Made by a program: the position numbers and the translations under genes. From Cheilinus undulatus (taxonomy: Eukaryota > Chordata > Actinopteri > Labriformes > Labridae): a DNA stretch of 64,000 bases. Under the pieces are notes generated by a model, which worked only from the letters and a program-made list of their open reading frames with translations, made no database searches and was not told the DNA's origin. The stretch's first letter is position 1. Every line of letters begins with the position of its first letter. Of this stretch, positions 59,201 to 64,000 are shown one piece after another. The stretch spans positions 23,084,769 to 23,148,768 of the forward strand of contig NC_054872.1 of assembly GCF_018320785.1 (NCBI RefSeq), given 5' to 3'.

Positions 59201-60771
59201 ACTCTGACTAAACTATGACTGGTCTAAGAGATGCCAGCTTTGCAGATGTGCTGGCTTCCTCGCACACACGTGATTCCTCAAATTCCAAAAAGCAGTACAA
59301 AAACAAAAAAGCAAAATGAATTCTTTATTTCACACACATGGCTGGCACCTGGAGGTCCGGAGTGAATAACAAAGAGCCTCTCAGTGTGGATATGCATGAC
59401 TGTGGTTAAAGTAAAACACGTACTGTAAACACAATGAGGTTTGTCTGATTTAATTAGTGTGGAGAACATGTGAGAGCTGCCAGACAACCATCGGCCATGT
59501 GCACGGCTGTGCTGAACAAGCTGTCCCAGCAGGCAGAGGAAAGGCTGAAACTGCTGAGGTCCAACAGGTGCTACTGTTTGTAAGTTTTTCTGCAGAATCC
59601 CTTTTTTTCTCACACACAAGAAACTTTGATTTTTCACTCAGATGTTAGAAGTTGTCCTTGCAGAAGAGGAAAGAATCATGGCTGCACGCCACTCTTCACA
59701 CCTCTAACTGGACAGTGATCCCCCTCCTCCTCCTCCTCCCCCTTTTATCCCTGACTACACTTCTCATGTGTCCGTCACACGTGGCAGAGGGAAACTCAGG
59801 CGACCCTTCTCAACCAGATCCTGCAGTAACGAGGGAAAGTCAGGGGAACTGGGAATATGAAACCTGGACATTTTTTCCTTGTCATGCTTAACTAATTCAA
59901 CACAAATAAATCAAACTCATATGCCTGCGAGATACTGAGCAGCATATGACACTTACCTGTGGTAGTCTTTGAGACAGTAGATTTTATTTTCAGTGTCCAC
60001 TGTGAAGGGCACTCCATCAAGGCTCTCATTACAGATGACACAGCGGAAACAGCCAGGATGGTACGACTTCCCGAGGGCCTGCAGGATCTATACAGAGAGG
60101 AGTGAGTGAGAAATTGTGGGAATCAATACTCTGATTCACTCTGATACAGCTATTTTATATTTCCTCACTATCTGTATCCAATAAAGCTGAAGTAGTCACT
60201 GCTTTTACAAAAATCTCTGCTTTTAGATTTGATAAATGTTTTATGATCCCAGAGGGTATATTGAGTTTTAACACTAGCTAAGAATAGGACAAAGCTAAGA
60301 ATAGACCTGCAGAATACTAAAGCATTTATTTAAGGAAAATTCCCACCAATCAAATGGAGCAGAAAGAAAAGTGCATTAACTGACTGAAGAGAGAAGTTTT
60401 GTTCTTGACAAATACAGTCTTAGTGACAGAGTGCAACAGGTTTCTGCATACATCTCCTTGAAAAATCCTCTTTTTTTCTGAAGCACATCTTCTCTTAGTC
60501 ATATTGTTTTTTTATGTATGTTGTTTTTGTGTATGTTGTGTTGTTATGTTTGTGTTAACCCATGAGACTGCATGTTAGTGTGTGTATGTCAGGCAGAGAG
60601 ATGAATAATGAGATTCAATGCCTTCTCCTGAGTCTTTATCCAGATGTGCCCACAAAAAGCTCATTTCTGTTGAGGAGACTAAAGCTCTGCTAAAGTGCAC
60701 ACACTCACCATGTCCATGATCAAATGTCCACATGCGTTGCACTTGTCTGCAGACTGCTGGAAACCGGAGTA
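53141..60771 (-). CDS. limd1: LIMD1-type LIM-domain scaffold protein, 3' part (LIM2, LIM3, stop)
   Basis: Five minus-strand exons join in phase: 60771-60709, 60087-59957, 59040-58989, 53979-53911, 53275-53141. They encode 149 residues plus a stop: the end of the LIM1-LIM2 spacer, LIM2, LIM3 and a serine-rich C terminus ending SSSSF. The zinc ligands are all present (CxxC, HxxC, CxxC, CxxDYH in LIM2; the equivalent set in LIM3). Family knowledge: Ajuba/LIMD1/WTIP proteins scaffold Hippo (LATS), HIF-VHL and microRNA-silencing complexes at junctions, P-bodies and the nucleus. [21 protein letters not shown] and the Phe-ended tail favour LIMD1 over WTIP or AJUBA. The N-terminal region and LIM1 lie beyond the right edge. 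Confidence 0.9.
53911..53979 (-). CDS. limd1: limd1 exon: middle of LIM domain 3
   Basis: 69 nt (23 codons), phase 0 on both sides, acceptor CTCACAG and donor GTGGGT. It encodes [20 protein letters not shown] then [15 protein letters not shown] is the discriminating sequence for LIMD1 in this family. The intron to its right (5 kb) carries a composite Tc1/LINE insertion. Confidence 0.92.
54925..56935 (+). mobile_element. Tc1-type element split by a LINE (composite)
   Basis: The left end TAGCCCCTATATAAAGTATT and inverted right end TAGTGCCTATGAAAAGTGTT are terminal repeats of about 40 bases, next to TA at 54923-54924 and 56936-56937. Only about 113 bases of the left side and the last 360 bases remain; the latter includes the end of the transposase (the same GCAAGCCTGATTGAGACCTA region as in the copy at 2415-3818). 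The centre is replaced by an inverted LINE. It lies in the 5 kb limd1 intron. Confidence 0.85.
55038..56572 (-). mobile_element. RTE-clade (Rex3-like) LINE fragment inside the Tc1 element
   Basis: Minus-strand frames give LEAADRYQ and EEFGE-type linker sequence (about 56530-56440), [19 protein letters not shown] (reverse-transcriptase start, near 56080), [20 protein letters not shown] and [15 protein letters not shown] (55755-55600), then [12 protein letters not shown] and [19 protein letters not shown] up to LLNLLPP (55452-55072). The 3' tail is the complement of ATCCATCTTTTTCCACTTAT. The catalytic core of the reverse transcriptase, including the FADD box, is deleted between about 55950 and 55760. 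The 5' endonuclease is absent. Confidence 0.85.
58989..59040 (-). CDS. limd1: limd1 exon: start of LIM domain 3
   Basis: 52 nt, too short for an ORF scan. It lies between CCTACAG and GTAAGC. The first G completes Arg, then [17 protein letters not shown] follows, ending in phase 0. CAAC is the first zinc pair of LIM3. Confidence 0.9.
59041..59956 (-). other. limd1 intron between LIM2 and LIM3 exons
   Basis: 916 bases. It contains a short pyrimidine-rich (CTC)n stretch near 59720-59742. The 119-residue minus-strand frame at 59278-59637 has no family resemblance and is not called. Confidence 0.55.
59957..60087 (-). CDS. limd1: limd1 exon: body of LIM domain 2
   Basis: 131 nt after GTATAG, leaving in phase 2 at a GTAAGT donor. 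It encodes [35 protein letters not shown] and IYCLKDYH plus [12 protein letters not shown] supplies His, Cys, Cys and Cys zinc ligands, and CLKDYH closes the second finger. It is almost residue-for-residue the LIMD1 LIM2 sequence. Confidence 0.93.
60088..60708 (-). other. limd1 intron inside LIM2
   Basis: 621 bases with GTGAGT donor and GTATAG acceptor. TGTTTTTGTGTATGTTGTGT-type low complexity lies near 60500-60560. Nothing else was seen. Confidence 0.55.
60709..60771 (-). CDS. limd1: limd1 exon: start of LIM domain 2
   Basis: 63 nt, phase 0 on both sides, acceptor TTAAAG and donor GTGAGT. It encodes [20 protein letters not shown] and a final Met. CNAC is the first CxxC zinc pair of LIM2. 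This is the most 5' limd1 exon visible; the exon ending in the usual EEDFL of LIM1 must be further right. Confidence 0.9.
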
Positions 60772-61867
60772 CTTTAACAGACAGAGAAAAGAAGACAGTG
60801 AGGTCATTGGAATCTGGTTATTTAATGGATGACTGAATTCTCCAACTTTCAGATTCAGACTGAGCTGTGAGAAACTCCACAGTTCCTTTTAGTCATACTT
60901 TAAAGTAGTATACTGTATATGATCAAGCATATGCAGTTTACAGAAACTCCTCCTTAAAACTGAAAAATAAATAAATAAATAAATAAAAACAAACAAACAA
61001 AAAAACTTTTTTCCCTCTCTAAAGGTGCATCTCCACAGTATGTTATTTTGAAAATCTTGAGCATCAGTACCATAATGGATTTAGATGTTTGGACTTCTGA
61101 TTACATTCATCTGTAAAGTGAGAGTGGTTGAGATTGGCATTTTACTGATGCTGTATTTGAGTCTGTCAGATCAGCATTATTATGTGTTATTATACAGGAA
61201 CAGTGTCATTTGAGAGAAGCCACACTTCAGGCCCGGCAGAAGAGCAGACATAATTAACAGCACGCAGAGGGATCACAGCCACAGTACACTTATTTTGGTA
61301 TGAATTTCTTCTTTAATTGAGCAACTAAGAGGTTTTGGTAGAGAAGTAATTAAATGAGGTTTATGCAGAAAGAGGCCCTGGGCTAAACAGACAGACAGAG
61401 AGCTTGAGGACATATTTGCACCAAAACAAGCAAACATACAAAAAGGTTGGATTTTTTTATAAAAACAATACAGGCACAATGACTAGATAGTAGTGCTCAC
61501 TAAGGATGTAACAATACCTTAAAAAAACAATTTAAAATTCATTCAAATATGGACAGTTTTAATTGATTTAACACAAGTTTATATTGCATTCTTTTTTTAA
61601 CCACTAGAGGGCACTGCTGTTGAATTCTCTTATTTGGCAGTACCGGAAGCAGAGGCATATGTAGGTTTCACTTTTTATAAAGAAAAAACACCCTACTGTT
61701 GAATTTATTACTTTACAATCTCAAAATTGAAAGCAAGGAAACAAGAATATTTAGCATTTTGTAGTAAGAGAATTTAAATAAAAGAACAATATTCATTCAT
61801 ACATCCACTTCACTTTCATGTCTATAAAAATTGTGGTAAAAACTTATTTAAACCTAGTGTTGTAATG
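60772..61867 (-). other. limd1 intron upstream of the first visible exon
   Basis: Non-coding. It contains an A-rich tract at 60963-61006 made of AAAT units then AAAC units. I looked for the LIM1 exon of limd1 (ending in an EEDFL-type sequence) from here to the right edge and did not find it. Confidence 0.5.
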
Positions 61868-63840
61868 AGGAGGGATGCATGATATTACTGACATGATATC
61901 AATATGGGTAGATATTATGTCCAAATTTCAACTATTGGTATCAGCGGATATGAAAATTCTGCCCATATGTTGGCCCAACATATGGGCAGAATTTATGAAT
62001 AAGAGTGCATTTTAAAGCAGAATAAAAGGACCTACCTCAGCTGAAGTTGTTTTTCATCCTTACTCTTTAAACTTTTAAGTGAGTTGTTGAATTCCGATTG
62101 ATACTAGCTAAATCAAACACTATCAATACCTCTTTTGTTACTACAGCAATAAAAAATGGCCCAATTGACACCCAAAACTGCTTAATTTAGTTTAGTGATT
62201 TTTTTTATTTCCAATTTGCTAATTGGATAGTTAACTAAACAGTGACCACATACTAATATCTGACATACAGGTTATAGCAAAAAGCAAGATAAATCAGATT
62301 TTCCTAAAATAATGTTTAGGGTCTACCTACAAGAAAAGATTACCTCTGAATTATAAATAATAAACCAAAAGAAGTGTCTGTAGTGATTCTGCTCTGTCTG
62401 TACTTTTTAAATGTTTCATATTTATGTCAATTTATGGGTGTTGGTTTTAATGTATGGCTGTGGGGCTGTCATCAAACTGCAGGTTGAGGGAAACTTTTAA
62501 CTACCTCGAGACACACTTACAGTGCTTCACAAATTTATTAGACCACCTGTCATATTTGTCTCAGAGACCATCCAGCATCATGAAGTGCTTTAATGCAGAC
62601 TCTTTCATTTTCAGTGAGCTCTCCACGTTTTACCTTTTTGAACGGGAATGAGGGATTTCAAACTGAATTCACCTTTTTATAAACACATTTGAGCCGGCTC
62701 ATTGGGCTTTTCTGAGAAGTCAGATATTAATAAAGCATAACATTCAACCACCAAAACTAATTTTTCTGTTCAGGAATGCAAGTAAATAACTATAATTTGA
62801 CATATTAATCAAGACATAATAATGTGCTTTACTATTTTTTCTGTTTTTTTGTAAATCAGTACATTTGAAAATTCATGGATAACAATAACAATTATATGTT
62901 AGCATTAAAAATATCATTTTGGTTATAGAGCTTCTACATATTGGTGTATTAACCATTGCAGAAACATAAAAAATGATTTTGGTAATTACGAATGCTGTTA
63001 ATTTAGGGCAGCTGTGGCATAAACCTTACTTTGGGTGGTGGTCTAATAAATTTGTTAAGCACTGTATGTTAGCAGAAGCTTCAAAAGCTGAGTAAAAGAG
63101 GTATTAAAAGTATTTGCCAACTAGTGAATTAAATAATTAGTGAGGATAGAGACTGTGACAGAGGGCAGAGCAAAGAGGCACACAGCAGGCAGGCAGAGAG
63201 AGGCATGTCTTCACCATTAGTCTAATACAATCCTGAATCTTACTTCCTCTGCAAGGGTGTTGGTCTATTTTTAACTTCTTTAGAGCACAACTGCTGTGAA
63301 ATAATCAATAAATAATTTATTCTTTCACCATGTTGTCACTAGTCTGATTTAGCAACAGGACAACAGCACTCACTCTTATTTGATCGCCTGTCACTGTGTA
63401 CTGTGTCTCTCCACTCACTCTACTTTTGGATTGAAATACAAGGGTACATGTTTCTGTGCTGTTGGCACTATATATAAAATGATTTTTGTATTGTTAAAAG
63501 CTCATAGTATCGAAATAGTATCAAAGGATTGTAAATTTTGACAACCTTACTTTAACGTGTGTTCCTTGGAAGGAAGTTTGGGGTTTGAAATACTGCTAGT
63601 TTAAATTTTTGCACTTGAGAAGGAATGGGTTTTTATTTTGCTAGTTCAAACACTTTATCAGGACTGTCTCAGGGAATCACCGTATTAACATTCTGTTTAA
63701 TCAGGAGAACTATTTTAATTACATTTAATTTCTAATTCTGATAAGACATCGTTAGAACAAAAAAATATTTTAAAAACATATAAATCAGTATCCATATCTG
63801 TATTGGGTACCAGCAAAAATCCAATATCGTGCATCATTAG
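61868..63840. repeat. Possible hAT-type element with GATGCA(C/T)GATATT ends
   Basis: GGGATGCATGATATTACTG on the left and, inverted, AATGATGCACGATATTGG on the right share 12 of 13 core bases in opposite orientation and resemble hAT MITE ends. No clear 8-bp duplication was seen and the ends could belong to two separate remnants. A 20-bp perfect palindrome lies near the left end. Confidence 0.35.
61954..61994. repeat. Perfect 20-bp inverted repeat with one-base spacer
   Basis: AAATTCTGCCCATATGTTGG is followed by a single C and then its exact complement. This is the strongest hairpin seen in the window. It probably belongs to the surrounding hAT-like repeat. Confidence 0.85.
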
Positions 63841-64000
63841 AAATACATTTTTACATTCTTCCAGCTGACACATTAAAAAATAAACCAAAACGTTAAATTG
63901 TGTTTTGCTGAGCACATCCCAGCATTATGCATACTAAAAGTAGACACAATCATTTTGCACTGGTGTGCATGGCCTTCCTGCCCTCCACCCTATAAACCTG

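Noticed and set aside
60963..61006. AAAT/AAAC tract as a retroposon tail
   Set aside because: No retrotransposon body adjoins it on the left; best treated as a simple repeat.
61506..63550. TAAGGATGTAACAATACC and inverted TAAGGTTGTC as ends of one hAT element
   Set aside because: Only seven to ten bases agree and no target duplication was seen; kept only as a vague resemblance.
1..64000. CRISPR arrays, bacterial operons, riboswitches or integrated viral genes
   Set aside because: None seen; all coding outside transposable elements belongs to two vertebrate genes with introns.

Overview
The window is vertebrate, and specifically teleost fish, genomic DNA. Short coding exons with GT-AG borders lie in long AT-rich introns. 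Between them are typical fish repeats: several Tc1-like transposons, hAT and TTAA-flanked MITEs, tRNA-derived SINEs, and a LINE whose 3' end is a GATG-type repeat. The repeat set suggests a percomorph rather than a cyprinid, but I cannot name a species.

Two protein-coding genes run right to left, both on the minus strand. From the right edge to about 51.8 kb is the 3' half of a LIMD1-type LIM-domain scaffold gene: five exons (60771 to 53141) encode LIM domains 2 and 3 and the stop codon, and the start of the gene lies beyond the right edge. From 46993 to 9081 is deptor, the mTOR inhibitor: eight exons encode 355 codons, covering an N-terminal segment, two DEP domains, the linker with the beta-TrCP degron, and most of the PDZ domain. 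The last deptor exon (about 40 codons in human) was not found and probably lies left of position 1. Exon phases agree across every junction in both genes. Between the genes are a candidate deptor promoter (GC box, CRE, inverted CCAAT), an intact tRNA-Arg(ACG) at 50587-50659, and a perfect GTCACGTGAC palindrome 40 bases upstream of that tRNA.

Region by region: 1-9080 is downstream or last-intron sequence of deptor with two dead Tc1 elements and a LINE tail. 9081-46993 is deptor, whose introns hold most of the mobile DNA. 47-51.8 kb is the intergenic space. 51.8-60.8 kb is limd1, with a Tc1 element split by an RTE-type LINE in one intron. 60.8-64 kb is limd1 intron.

The most unusual item is a dispersed repeat family with TAACCT...AGGTTA ends and terminal AGATGGAT/ATCCATCT hairpins. 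Its copies carry a decayed piece of a RecQ-like helicase coding sequence (motif 0 and, in the best copy, the Walker A region). Three copies sit in deptor introns, one of them split by a hAT element that itself carries another copy, and a 78-bp end-to-end remnant lies next to the tRNA gene. I recognise no bacterial, CRISPR or viral gene system here.
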